Assembly: GCA_035534895.1 (NCBI GenBank)
Contig: DATLRC010000021.1
Coordinates: 124,001-188,000 of the forward strand
DNA: 64,000 bases
DNA from: DATLRC01 sp035534895
Lineage (GTDB): Bacteria > Patescibacteriota > Saccharimonadia > Saccharimonadales > UBA4665
Direction of reading: 5' to 3'
Position numbers and translations under genes: made by a program. Position 1 is the first letter of the stretch; each line of letters opens with the position of its first letter. This document shows positions 31,941 to 40,534 of the stretch, in pieces. The notes beneath the pieces are model-generated. The model did no database searches and was not told where the DNA came from. It worked only from the letters and a program-made list of their open reading frames with translations.

Positions 31941-32663
31941 TTACGCTTTGCGTAAGAGATAAAACCGTTCCTGATTTCCCTTTTCGCCTTTAACTGATGA
32001 ATCAGCTTTATTAAGAATGATAGTCCGCTGTTGGACCCAGACCTCAAAATCCTTTAGAATCCCCCGTCGAAGGTGGTCATTTTTAATAACCCCCTTGTGC
32101 TTCATTGTGTTATCTTGAGCCTCAAACTGGGGTTTTACCATAACCGACACTAAAGTATCTCGAGAAACTAATCTTAAGATATTTGGTAGAACCTGTCGCA
32201 AAGAAATAAATGATACATCAACCAGAACAAGATCAAAAATCTGCTTGATTTTAAAGTCACGGATATCTGTTTTTTCAAATAATTCTATTCGTGGATCATC
32301 TAGCAAACTTGGATGCAGCTGGTGGCTGCCAACATCTACAGCAATGACCTTTTTGGCACCATGCTTTAGTGCAAAATCTGTAAAACCACCGGTGCTACTA
32401 CCAACGTCTAAAATAATTTTGTCTTTGAAGTCTAGCTTTAATTGGTTGGCAACGCTGGCTAATTTTAAGCCTCCTCGGCTGACAAATTGCTCCTCGGCGA
32501 TAAGTTGAATCTTAGCTTGGCTATTAACCAAAAACCCTGGTTTATTAGCTACCTGGCCGTTAACCAGCACCATGCCGAGCTTAATATAACTCTCTGCTTG
32601 GCTGCGAGTTCTGACTAACTCCATCTTGACCAACATTAGGTCTAGCCTTGTCTTACTGCTCAC
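31941..32663 (-). CDS. tlyA: TlyA-like rRNA 2'-O-methyltransferase (S4 + FtsJ domains)
   Basis: TlyA methylates cytidines in 16S and 23S rRNA in relatives. Residues 1-60 form an S4 RNA-binding domain (RLDLMLVKMELVRTRSQAES). The SAM-binding FtsJ-type fold starts at ILDVGSSTGGFTDFALKHG (about residue 83), followed by AVDVG and a catalytic-motif segment DLVLVDVSFISL. Length 240 aa is typical. The start is GTG at 32663, with an AAGGA Shine-Dalgarno 7 nt upstream. It is often called hemolysin A from an old assay. Confidence 0.92.
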   Translation of the reverse strand: MSSKTRLDLMLVKMELVRTRSQAESYIKLGMVLVNGQVANKPGFLVNSQAKIQLIAEEQFVSRGGLKLASVANQLKLDFKDKIILDVGSSTGGFTDFALKHGAKKVIAVDVGSHQLHPSLLDDPRIELFEKTDIRDFKIKQIFDLVLVDVSFISLRQVLPNILRLVSRDTLVSVMVKPQFEAQDNTMKHKGVIKNDHLRRGILKDFEVWVQQRTIILNKADSSVKGEKGNQERFYLLRKA

Positions 32664-32773
32664 AAGATAATCCTTCTATTGCTTTCATATTAATCGCTAT
32701 ACCAACAATTTAGGCTATCTAAAACGTACTCGCTTATCCAAAACTTTTTAAATTAGTTTTGACTCGCCTCAAT

Positions 32774-33340
32774 CTATTCCTTTATCCGCTCACGATAAGA
32801 ACCAGCAGTAGTATCAACAGATATCTTATCGCCAGTCTTTAAAAAGGCCGGTACCTTAATGGTAATACCTGTTTCCAAAGTCGCGTTTTTTGTGATCGCC
32901 GAACTGGTATCCCCCTTAATAGCGTCTTCGGTATAACTAACTTCTAGTGTAACGTTTTTGGGTAACTCAATATTAATCGGATGTCCATCAAAAAATTGTA
33001 ATTGGACACGGTCATTCTCTTTCATAAAGCCGGCTTGTTCGCCAATCAGGGCAGCTGGAACCTCAAATTGTTCAAAGTTGTTTTCATTCATAAAATGATA
33101 GACCTGATTATCCGCATATAGATATTGAACAGTCTGATTTGTAATATCGGCACTATCTAGCTGCTCATTACCCTTAAAGGTTTTTTCAAGAACTTTGCCG
33201 TCAATTAAGCTCTTGATTCGAACGTTCACAATTGAGCCACCCCGGCCGATAACTTTCTGATTATAATCAATCACTCGAAATGGCTCGTCTGACCATTTAA
33301 AAATAGTCCCTTTTTTAAGATCTGTAATATTCAGGGTCAC
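32774..33340 (-). CDS. efp: Elongation factor P
   Basis: EF-P rescues ribosomes stalled at proline runs. The 188-aa protein has the three beta-barrel domains: KOW-like (about 1-65, with DLKKGTIFKWSDEPFRVI), OB 1 (about 66-128) and OB 2 ending TGDKISVDTTAGSYRERIKE. The loop that carries the modified residue reads NQKVIGRGGS, with a Lys near the position lysylated elsewhere. I place the start at a GTG (33340); no ATG exists and longer frames run into rpsR. It is the last gene of the rpsF unit, and L9 is absent here. Confidence 0.93.
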   Translation of the reverse strand: MTLNITDLKKGTIFKWSDEPFRVIDYNQKVIGRGGSIVNVRIKSLIDGKVLEKTFKGNEQLDSADITNQTVQYLYADNQVYHFMNENNFEQFEVPAALIGEQAGFMKENDRVQLQFFDGHPINIELPKNVTLEVSYTEDAIKGDTSSAITKNATLETGITIKVPAFLKTGDKISVDTTAGSYRERIKE

Positions 33341-33353
33341 GTCCTTAAAGCCT

Positions 33354-33557
33354 CTAATTACTAGCAACAAATGGTAGCAAAGCAAGATGCCGCGCCCGCT
33401 TAATAGCTTGGCTTAGTCTTCGCTGCTGGCTTTCTGTCAACCCGGTTTTTTTACGAGTCTCTATTTGCCCATAAATATTTAGATACCGCTGCAAGGTCTT
33501 TACGTCTTTGTAGTCAAAATATGCTACGTCTGTGCGGTGTTTAAAAATCTTTGCCAT
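33354..33557 (-). CDS. rpsR: Ribosomal protein bS18
   Basis: The 67-aa protein contains DYKDVKTLQRYLNIYGQI and RKKTGLTESQQRRLSQAIKR, ending ARHLALLPFV, which is the complete S18 core that binds S6 in the 30S subunit. An AAAGG Shine-Dalgarno lies about 9 nt before the ATG. It follows ssb in the standard rpsF-ssb-rpsR order. Confidence 0.97.
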   Translation of the reverse strand: MAKIFKHRTDVAYFDYKDVKTLQRYLNIYGQIETRKKTGLTESQQRRLSQAIKRARHLALLPFVASN

Positions 33558-33632
33558 ATGATTAATCCTTTCTTTCCTAAAAAACCATCTTAGGCCTCAT
33601 GCTCTCCTACTGAAAAGAGAAAGCACGATATT

Positions 33633-34118
33633 TTAAAATGGTATGTCGTCTAAATTAATTGGTTCGTCGCCGATATCTTCAATAACGACGTCATCGGTTT
33701 CTTTACTCTTTTTGCGAGGCGTTGGTTTTGACTTCTCTGTCGTGTCCGCAACTAGCGCTGGGCTACTGGCCTCTTCACTAGCTGGGCTACGACCATCAAG
33801 AAAAGTAACGTCATTAGCCAGCACTTCTACTTTACTGCGCTTCTGCCCTTCTTGCTCCCAAGAACGAGATTGCAATCTACCCTGTACCAAACAGCGACGA
33901 CCTTTATTTAAATACTGAGCTACTCGCTCAGCTAGTGGTCCCCAGGCTACAATATCTATATAGTCGGTTGCTTCTTGCCACTCGCCGCCAGAATCTTTAT
34001 AGCTTCGATTTAAAGCCAGTGAAAAACTGGTTACATTTTGACCGTTCGGCGTCTGCCGAAGCTCCGGGTCCCGAGTCAGGTTGCCCATTAAAGTTACTTG
34101 ATTTAGACTTCTTGCCAT
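33633..34118 (-). CDS. ssb: Single-stranded DNA-binding protein
   Basis: The OB-fold domain occupies residues 1-108 (MARSLNQVTLMGNLTRDPEL, then NKGRRCLVQGRLQSRSWE). A disordered Ser/Glu/Lys-rich linker follows and the protein ends in the acidic tip DDIPF, which binds partner proteins. Length 161 aa is typical. A strong AAGGAGG Shine-Dalgarno precedes the ATG. Confidence 0.97.
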   Translation of the reverse strand: MARSLNQVTLMGNLTRDPELRQTPNGQNVTSFSLALNRSYKDSGGEWQEATDYIDIVAWGPLAERVAQYLNKGRRCLVQGRLQSRSWEQEGQKRSKVEVLANDVTFLDGRSPASEEASSPALVADTTEKSKPTPRKKSKETDDVVIEDIGDEPINLDDIPF

Positions 34119-34209
34119 AATGGCATCCTCCTTATAAGAACTATGTCTTAAAATTATTAAGTACTTATACCCTACTCTCTCATTTTGTAATTAGTCAATA
34201 GTAAAATTA

Positions 34210-34599
34210 TTAATCGTCAGAGTTAGTATCTGTTTCTTCTGGCGTATTTTGCTCACCACGTTCGGCAAGCCGTTTAGCTTTTTCGGCTTTCAATGCTTCG
34301 GCTTTGGCTATAGCTTTAAGGTCTGGTTTGGTAATCAAGAAACGAATCACCTCGTCAGTGATATTTAAGGTTGTCTCAACCTTTTGGACGCTTTCGGGTG
34401 GCAATTCTAAGCTGTAAAAAACATAGACCGCGTGTTCATTATGCTTGATTGGATAAGCTAACTTCCGTTTGCTCCAATTATCAGTAGCAATAACTTTGCC
34501 GCCGTTATCTTTAAATATTTTATTCACCCGCTCCTCGGCCTTAGTCAGGTCGACCTCTAGATCGGGGTGATATAGCACGGCCACTTCATATTGCGCCAT
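34210..34599 (-). CDS. rpsF: Ribosomal protein bS6
   Basis: The S6 core is clear: AQYEVAVLYHPDLE at the N-terminus, then NWSKRKLAYPIKHNEHAVYV and a Lys/Glu-rich tail, 129 aa in all. The ATG at 34599 follows a GGAAGGAG Shine-Dalgarno at the right distance; a longer frame to 34635 is not supported. It heads the rpsF-ssb-rpsR-efp unit and has a leader of about 70 nt. Confidence 0.96.
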   Translation of the reverse strand: MAQYEVAVLYHPDLEVDLTKAEERVNKIFKDNGGKVIATDNWSKRKLAYPIKHNEHAVYVFYSLELPPESVQKVETTLNITDEVIRFLITKPDLKAIAKAEALKAEKAKRLAERGEQNTPEETDTNSDD

Positions 34600-34623
34600 T
34601 ATTTCTCCTTCCTTTGGATTAAA

Positions 34624-34655
34624 GCCCGCACGCACTACTTTAGATGGCTGCGAGC
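34624..34655 (-). promoter_or_regulatory. Hairpin in rpsF leader, candidate S6:S18 autoregulatory element
   Basis: On the minus strand, GCTCGCA (34655-34649) can pair with TGCGGGC (34630-34624), a 7-bp stem with one wobble and an 18-nt interior. S6:S18 is known to bind its own mRNA leader in many bacteria. The fit to the consensus is not checked. Confidence 0.4.
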
Positions 34656-34676
34656 TGAAGTTTATAAAGTTGCTTA

Positions 34677-34705
34677 ATTATACCCCCGTTACCTCTGTTG
34701 GTCAA
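34677..34705 (-). promoter_or_regulatory. Promoter of rpsF-ssb-rpsR-efp
   Basis: On the minus strand, TTGACC (34705-34700), a 17-nt spacer and TATAAT (34682-34677) form a strong promoter. It gives a leader of about 70 nt, unlike the leaderless units around it. The -35 overlaps the stop codon of the upstream gene. Confidence 0.75.
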
Positions 34706-35577
34706 GCACTTATTTTATTTCTTAGGAGGGTGCCCATTATGTCGAAATAATCTGATTGGCGTTCATCGAAGTGTTTCATGATGAACCTTAAGGCCCTAGT
34801 AGGTTGCTCGGGACCAATTTGGCCACTTGATTTGGCCTGCTGATAAACCAACTCAATGGGATCAAGCACTACTTCAGCTGCTAGCCTTATAACTGCGTGA
34901 CCTAGCTTGCGTTTCTTGAGTTCATCATTGGTCTCTAGGAATTGACTGACTGCTAGTGCTTCCCTGATATCGCCGAGTCCGTACTTCAATATATGGCGTC
35001 CAAAAAAATAACCTATCCGCCAGTGCATTTGGTCTTGTTGGTGTAAGACACCCGGCTCATGGAGAGCCTGCCGGCTTTCTTCAGATAGTCTGATAAGTTT
35101 TGGCTGTGATCCTCTAACATCAACCCCCCATTCCGGAATATAGCCAGCCGAGTAAAGCAGTACGCTTAGAAAACGCTGATGATCGGTCTCTGGCAATTCT
35201 ATGCCATCATAGTATTCATGATAACGCCAATGCAAGATTCTGAGCCCTTCTTGAATTCTAGACCAGCGTATCACCCTTAAATCGTCCCCCTGGAGACTGG
35301 GATGAGTTGCCGGAAATCCAGCAGCATGATGTCCGTTTTTTGTCTTCGAATAAATCTTCTTATAGGGTGGTAGTTGGGCAATCGGCAAAGCTATCTTTGT
35401 GCCTAGTTCTAAAGCTTTTTCATCTAGTGGAGCCAGATTTGTGGCACGGGGAGTTAGTTCTAATGGCCAATTATCAAGGTGGCTTGAAACAAAAATGCCC
35501 CTACCATCTTCGATAGGGGCCTGATTCATTGGCTGAAGTGATCTCTCGCCTGGTGGGAATATTTGTTCTCCAGTCAC
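34702..35577 (-). CDS. Hypothetical protein, unrecognised
   Basis: I do not recognise this 291-aa protein. It is predicted to be soluble, with no signal peptide or membrane helix. Residues 1-70 are Pro-rich and look disordered; the rest is helical and rich in Trp, His and Arg (DDLRVIRWSRIQEGLRILHW, QMHWRIGYFFGRHILKYG). The start is a GTG with an AAGGA Shine-Dalgarno about 7 nt upstream, and it follows ftsK by 29 nt. A terminator-like hairpin lies inside its 5' end, so expression may be attenuated. Confidence 0.65.
   Translation of the reverse strand: MTGEQIFPPGERSLQPMNQAPIEDGRGIFVSSHLDNWPLELTPRATNLAPLDEKALELGTKIALPIAQLPPYKKIYSKTKNGHHAAGFPATHPSLQGDDLRVIRWSRIQEGLRILHWRYHEYYDGIELPETDHQRFLSVLLYSAGYIPEWGVDVRGSQPKLIRLSEESRQALHEPGVLHQQDQMHWRIGYFFGRHILKYGLGDIREALAVSQFLETNDELKKRKLGHAVIRLAAEVVLDPIELVYQQAKSSGQIGPEQPTRALRFIMKHFDERQSDYFDIMGTLLRNKISA
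35485..35520 (-). terminator. Terminator-like hairpin inside the 5' end of the unknown gene after ftsK
   Basis: On the minus strand, GCCCCTA (35520-35514) and TAGGGGC (35503-35497) form a perfect 7-bp stem with a 10-nt loop, followed by ATTTTTGTTTC. This looks like an intrinsic terminator for ftsK transcription, but it lies about 60-90 nt inside the next coding frame. Confidence 0.5.
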
Positions 35578-35606
35578 TATCTATCCTTTTGTCTTTTCTG
35601 ACCCAT

Positions 35607-37805
35607 TTAGATATCTTGGTTATCTTCTTCTAAGTTTGCCGAGCTAGGTTCAGTGCTTTGATTACCACCAAATACGTCATCGAGTGAATGAACTAAAACT
35701 TCTCGTGGCCGAGAACCATCAGCCGCTCCAACAATACCCTGTTCTTCCATAGTCTCGATTAATCTGGCGGCCCGTCCATAACCAATTCTGAGACGCCGTT
35801 GCAACAAGCTTGTGCTAGCCTTCCGGTTATCAATAACTACACTTATGGCATCACGCCACATATCATCATCCGCCTCATTGGCACCGTAGTCAGCCACGAC
35901 GCCACCCTTGCTATTAAGTTGCACTGGCTGACTGACAACTTCGTCGTCATATTGTGGTGGCCTCTGCATGCGAATAAAATCAGTTACTTTAGATGTTTCG
36001 TCATCACCTATATAGGCTCCTTGGACACGCTTCGGTTTGGGCATATCAGCCGTCACGAATAACATGTCTCCTTGACCCAACAATTTTTCGGCACCTATTT
36101 GATCAATTATAGTCCGAGAATCGACCTGACTGGCGGTTGTGAAGGCTACTCGTGCTGGTATATTAGCTTTGATGAGACCGGTAATTACATCCACGCTCGG
36201 TCTTTGAGTAGCCAATACCAGATGTATGCCGACAGCTCTAGCCTTTTGGGCAATTCGAACAATCAGCGCCTCCACATCCCGAGCAGCCATCATCATAAGA
36301 TCTGCTAGTTCATCAATCACAATGATAATGTAAGGCATGCCAGCTTCCTGTTTGACTGAGTTGTATTCATTAATATTTCGTTTGCCAGCTTCAGCCAAAG
36401 CCCGATAACGACGTTCCATTTCTGCGACTGCCCACTTTAAAGCACTAATACATTTCTCTGGCTCAGTAATAACTGGCGCCAAAAGATGGGGCATATCGTC
36501 GTAGGGCTTAAGTTCAACCTGTTTAGGGTCAACCAGGATCAACTTAAGGTCAGACGGGCTATTACGGTAAAGTAAACTGGTCAAAATGGTATTGATCATG
36601 ACTGATTTACCGGAACCAGTTTGTCCGGCTACTAGCAAATGGGGCATTTTATCGAGATCAGCCACTACTGAGGTACCAGATATATCCTTACCAATAGCAA
36701 TTCCCAGGGGACTTTTCTGGTCCTGCCATTCGGTACCCAGAAAAATCGAGCTTAGGCGTACGGTAGCCGCTTTGAGATTTGGCACTTCAACACCAACGGC
36801 TCGTTTTCCGGGTATCGGTGCTTCAATACGAATAGAATGAGCCGCTAAATCAAGGGCCAAATTATTGTCTAGAGCTGTTATTTTGGTCAACTTGACACCA
36901 GTTGGTGGTTTAAGAGTATATTGAGTAACTCGAGGTCCAATATTGGCACCTTCCATTTCCACTTCAAAATTAAAGTTTTCAAAAGTGTCATGAATAATTT
37001 GAGCATTGGCGTTTACATCACCCGCGTCGGCCTTGTCTTGTTTTTGATTTAGTAAATTAATACTCGGATATTGCCAACCAGGATCGCTGGTTGTTGTTAG
37101 CGCTTGGTGATTTTCGCTACTGGCTAGTTTTTGAGCACTATTTTTAAAGTTACTTAAGCGAGCTGACTCAGATAGACCGTGATGTACTACAGGTACACCT
37201 TCATTAAGTTTGAAGCTAGGCTCCCCAACACGTGCCTTGAGTGCTGCAAGATCAGTATCCTTCTCCTTTGGCTGCTTAGTTAGTTTAAAGACAGTTACTA
37301 GCGCCTTAGGCGATACTCCAAAAGCAAAGCAAGTAGCTAGCAGAGTAATTACTAGGAAAAATAGGTTTGCTGGCAACTTATCTAGGACATACAAAACTGC
37401 CCCGCCAACAAGGTGCCCGATAGAACCCCCGAAACCATTACTCCAAGTTCCGTTCACGTTTTTGGTCGCAAAAGCAACATCTAGCCACCCAGAAGCAAAA
37501 ATAAGAGCTAGTAGCATGCTTATGGACTTACTTAATGGTAGCTGACGGTCTTCAGCAGTAAATTTATAGACTGCCCATGAGAATAAGGCAAGTGGTGTCA
37601 AATAAGCTACCCAGCCTAGGGCCCAGTAGACAACATGGAATAGGTCAAGTGGCAGAGGGCCGCCACTTCCAAAACCACCAAGCGCCAGGAAAATAGCCAA
37701 CAGCATAAGTGCAACAGCGGCCGTTAGTCCCCAAAACGGAGATGGCTCAATATTAGCTACAGTAGTCTTTTTTTTTCTTGTTTGTCTTTTCTTTTTCTTA
37801 GCCAT
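35607..37805 (-). CDS. ftsK: DNA translocase FtsK/SpoIIIE
   Basis: FtsK pumps chromosomal DNA through the closing septum. The 732-aa protein has a Lys-rich N-terminus, four transmembrane helices (about residues 25-170), a short linker and the motor: alpha/beta domains with LLVAGQTGSGKSVMINTILT (Walker A, about residue 400), PYIIIVIDELADLMM (Walker B) and a C-terminal winged-helix gamma domain (about 650-715, with RRLRIGYGRAARLIETMEE). The linker is short compared with E. coli FtsK. Nine A residues in a row encode part of the Lys-rich start. Confidence 0.95.
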   Translation of the reverse strand: MAKKKKRQTRKKKTTVANIEPSPFWGLTAAVALMLLAIFLALGGFGSGGPLPLDLFHVVYWALGWVAYLTPLALFSWAVYKFTAEDRQLPLSKSISMLLALIFASGWLDVAFATKNVNGTWSNGFGGSIGHLVGGAVLYVLDKLPANLFFLVITLLATCFAFGVSPKALVTVFKLTKQPKEKDTDLAALKARVGEPSFKLNEGVPVVHHGLSESARLSNFKNSAQKLASSENHQALTTTSDPGWQYPSINLLNQKQDKADAGDVNANAQIIHDTFENFNFEVEMEGANIGPRVTQYTLKPPTGVKLTKITALDNNLALDLAAHSIRIEAPIPGKRAVGVEVPNLKAATVRLSSIFLGTEWQDQKSPLGIAIGKDISGTSVVADLDKMPHLLVAGQTGSGKSVMINTILTSLLYRNSPSDLKLILVDPKQVELKPYDDMPHLLAPVITEPEKCISALKWAVAEMERRYRALAEAGKRNINEYNSVKQEAGMPYIIIVIDELADLMMMAARDVEALIVRIAQKARAVGIHLVLATQRPSVDVITGLIKANIPARVAFTTASQVDSRTIIDQIGAEKLLGQGDMLFVTADMPKPKRVQGAYIGDDETSKVTDFIRMQRPPQYDDEVVSQPVQLNSKGGVVADYGANEADDDMWRDAISVVIDNRKASTSLLQRRLRIGYGRAARLIETMEEQGIVGAADGSRPREVLVHSLDDVFGGNQSTEPSSANLEEDNQDI

Positions 37806-37842
37806 GATTTCTACTTATTATACCCTTTAGACTTTTTAGGGT

Positions 37843-38100
37843 CTAGCTAGCCTCGCTCATTGTCTGTCGTATTATTGCAATCCGCTGCTCAATGGTCTTC
37901 ATAAGCACTTCGTTCCAGCTTGCATCAGATGTTTGTTGATTGCGCTGTAGGTCGACTATCTGTCCTCTCATTAACATTAGTTCTAACAGCTCAGAGTTGC
38001 CGTTTGATGCTGCCACAAGACGATTATGTGCATCAGTATCTGGTTTAGGACCTTGACTTTGGAGATCAGTTTTAAACTGTTTAGGACTGGCTTCCTGCAT
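37843..38100 (-). CDS. Hypothetical small protein
   Basis: This 85-aa protein starts MQEASPKQFKTDLQSQG and is mostly helical, with no membrane segment and no recognised domain. The start is set by a promoter that ends 7 nt upstream, a leaderless arrangement. An operator-like palindrome overlaps the -35, so it is likely to be regulated. The gene lies just upstream of ftsK. Confidence 0.6.
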   Translation of the reverse strand: MQEASPKQFKTDLQSQGPKPDTDAHNRLVAASNGNSELLELMLMRGQIVDLQRNQQTSDASWNEVLMKTIEQRIAIIRQTMSEAS

Positions 38101-38107
38101 GATCAAT

Positions 38108-38146
38108 ACTATAGCAATTTTTACAACTATTGTCAAACATTGACAA
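38108..38146 (-). promoter_or_regulatory. Promoter with palindromic operator
   Basis: On the minus strand, TTGACA (38136-38131), a 17-nt spacer and TATAGT (38113-38108) lie 7 nt before the ATG at 38100. A perfect inverted repeat TTGTCAA-N3-TTGACAA (38130-38146) covers the -35. Binding of a dimer there would block RNA polymerase. Confidence 0.7.
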
Positions 38147-38210
38147 ATTTTTTGTCTCAATTTAAACTGGTCAAACCGATCGACTAGTTAGTCGCCGAGG
38201 GAGTTCAGTC

Positions 38211-38435
38211 TCATTTAAGATCTATCGGCTGTTGAGCCTTGAATCTATTCCAACGATCCTGCTCAGCTCTGTCGATATGTTTAAGTACACCATCAGCAAA
38301 TGTCGTCTCAGGAATTGGCCGGGACTCCACTCGATAGATAATACCAAAAAGTGGTGAGTCATCAGCCGCCGAGAACCAGTCATTATTATCTGGTCCGCGG
38401 TCTAAAAAGTCTGGGTTATCTGGAACTCTAGTCAT
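38211..38435 (-). CDS. Hypothetical small protein
   Basis: The 74-aa protein is acidic and soluble, with DNNDWFSAADDSPLFGIIYR and RAEQDRWNRFKAQQPIDL. I recognise no family. A TTGACA-N17-TACAAT promoter lies 9 nt before the ATG, giving a leader of only 2-3 nt. Confidence 0.55.
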   Translation of the reverse strand: MTRVPDNPDFLDRGPDNNDWFSAADDSPLFGIIYRVESRPIPETTFADGVLKHIDRAEQDRWNRFKAQQPIDLK

Positions 38436-38444
38436 TATGTTAAT

Positions 38445-38473
38445 ATTGTATAATAGACACTTGGTTTTGTCAA
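38445..38473 (-). promoter_or_regulatory. Promoter of small acidic protein gene
   Basis: On the minus strand, TTGACA (38473-38468), 17 nt and TACAAT (38450-38445) are followed after 9 nt by the ATG. The promoter lies directly behind the rnj stop codon. Confidence 0.7.
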
Positions 38474-38474
38474 C

Positions 38475-40505
38475 CTAGTCAACTCGAGAATCTTGAGTTA
38501 ATAGCCTGGCCCTCATTTCTTGGAAGCGTTTTTGTTGTTCAACCGCTAATTCTTCACTCGACTTGGTGTGACCATTGGCGCTTGTCTTAATTTCACCTTT
38601 GGCGCCAACTATGTTAACTACCGGTATAACTATTGGGCTACGTTGTGTTTGCTCAAACAAGTAATGTGTAACATGATCTTTGAGTTCGGCTTTAAAGCGG
38701 TCAAGATCAACTCGCTTAAATCGTTGGGCAACGGCCCGTTTTAGTTCAACCCTTAAGCCAGCCATAACCTCTTCATTTTCACGCATATAGATAAAACCAC
38801 GAGAAATTATGTCTGGACTAGTGAGCAAGGAACCACTTTTTTTATCAATAGTTAGTACGACCGCCACCAGACCTTCTTCAGCTAACAAGACCCGGTCCTT
38901 GACGACAACATTACTTACAACCGCTCCTGTTTGGTCAACTAGAATAGTGCCGTGTGGCACTTCTCCATCAAGTTCCATTTTATCAGCCGTTAGAGCAATA
39001 ACCTGGCCATTTTCAGCATTAACAGTATTAGCCCTAGGTATTCCCTGCTCGATGGCGATGTCAATGTGACGTTGCTTTGAGCGGTACGAACCATAAATCG
39101 GCACAAAGAACTTGGGTTGCATCATTGTAATCATTTCGGCATATTCATCCATTGAGGCATGGCCAGAAACATGTAAGGGCCCAATACCGTCTAAATCATG
39201 GTTTATATGTTGAAAAACATGTACCCCTTTACGCATCAAGTCATCAACCATATTACCTATCAAGGCATCGTTGCCGGTTTCAGGAATAGGCGTCGAGCTT
39301 AGGATAACCGTGTCTTGTTGCTTCATCTTAATGTGCCTGTGTTCGCCAGCAGCCATCCGTTGCAATGCTGAACTTGGCTCACCTTGGCCGCCAGTACAGA
39401 CAATGACCACTTCCTGGTCTTTAAGATTGGGCACATTGGCTATGGGCACAAAGGTACCTTTTGGCACACGGACAAAACCATGTCTAACTGCCATTTCAAG
39501 CGTACTCATCATGCTGCGACCATCTAGGGCAATCTTTTTACCATGATGCACAGCGGCGTTAATTATCATCTGGATACGATTAACATTGGTGCTAAATATT
39601 GCCACAAAAATCCGTCCCGGCGCTCGATCCATAATATCGATAAAGCTTTGCTCAAGGCTTGACTCACTAGGCGTGCGGCCTGGACGCTCAGAACTTGTGC
39701 TTTCACTCAAAAGAACCAAGACACCTTCCCGCCCCAATGCTTGCAAACGTTCCATATCCGTCCGTTCATGATCAAGTGGATTGGGATCAAATCGAAAGTC
39801 TCCGCTATTAATCACCCGACCGATAGGTGTATCGAGCACTACGCAGGTACTGCCAGGAATAGAGTGCGTAATACGTACTAATTCCACAAAGAATTCTCCT
39901 ATTTTAAGACGTTCGTGGGTATTTTCGTTCATTAGTACTGTTTTTAGCTCAAAGCCCTCGGGCATTGGTAGTCCAAAGTTCTCAAAAATTTCTTCAATCC
40001 GTCCAATGGTAAACTTAGACCCATAAACCGGTGCTGGGTACTGCGGTACTATATGTGGTAATCCGCCGATGTGATCTAAGTGTCCGTGAGTGATAATATA
40101 GGCTCTTAATTTGGATTTGATCTGATCAAGATATGTGGTATCGGCTATGCCGTAGTTAATTCCCGGCAAATCGACACCTAAATCATTGCCACAATCCATA
40201 ATGACGGCATCGTTTTGGTATTCGACTACAATCATATTCTTTGAGCCACCACCATCCATACCGCCAAGGCCGATAATACGTAAACGTGGTCTCTCATCAA
40301 TTAGATTTGCTCGTTTCGGACGAACGGCTTCAGCTGACTGGTATTGATTAGCTATTCGAATAGCATCCATTTGACTTCTTTTTTGAGCCCGTACTGCTTG
40401 ACCTCTGGGAACACTTAAAGAAGCACCTAGAGACTGATTAGTTTGATTATGGTGAGTGTTCTTTTGATTATCTCGATCTGGCCGATTGTTTCTATCTAAT
40501 TGCAT
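38475..40505 (-). CDS. rnj: Ribonuclease J
   Basis: RNase J is a 5'-3' exo- and endonuclease for RNA turnover. The metallo-beta-lactamase core has ITHGHLDHIGGLPH (HxHxDH, about residue 140), followed by beta-CASP motifs around SGHASMDEYAEM. A C-terminal domain follows (about 560-676). The first 75 residues are a basic, Gln/Asn-rich extension not needed for the core. An AAGGAA Shine-Dalgarno precedes the ATG. Its neighbours include pnp, so this region handles RNA degradation. Confidence 0.95.
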   Translation of the reverse strand: MQLDRNNRPDRDNQKNTHHNQTNQSLGASLSVPRGQAVRAQKRSQMDAIRIANQYQSAEAVRPKRANLIDERPRLRIIGLGGMDGGGSKNMIVVEYQNDAVIMDCGNDLGVDLPGINYGIADTTYLDQIKSKLRAYIITHGHLDHIGGLPHIVPQYPAPVYGSKFTIGRIEEIFENFGLPMPEGFELKTVLMNENTHERLKIGEFFVELVRITHSIPGSTCVVLDTPIGRVINSGDFRFDPNPLDHERTDMERLQALGREGVLVLLSESTSSERPGRTPSESSLEQSFIDIMDRAPGRIFVAIFSTNVNRIQMIINAAVHHGKKIALDGRSMMSTLEMAVRHGFVRVPKGTFVPIANVPNLKDQEVVIVCTGGQGEPSSALQRMAAGEHRHIKMKQQDTVILSSTPIPETGNDALIGNMVDDLMRKGVHVFQHINHDLDGIGPLHVSGHASMDEYAEMITMMQPKFFVPIYGSYRSKQRHIDIAIEQGIPRANTVNAENGQVIALTADKMELDGEVPHGTILVDQTGAVVSNVVVKDRVLLAEEGLVAVVLTIDKKSGSLLTSPDIISRGFIYMRENEEVMAGLRVELKRAVAQRFKRVDLDRFKAELKDHVTHYLFEQTQRSPIVIPVVNIVGAKGEIKTSANGHTKSSEELAVEQQKRFQEMRARLLTQDSRVD

Positions 40506-40534
40506 TAAATTTCTATTCCTTTCATTAAATTTCT

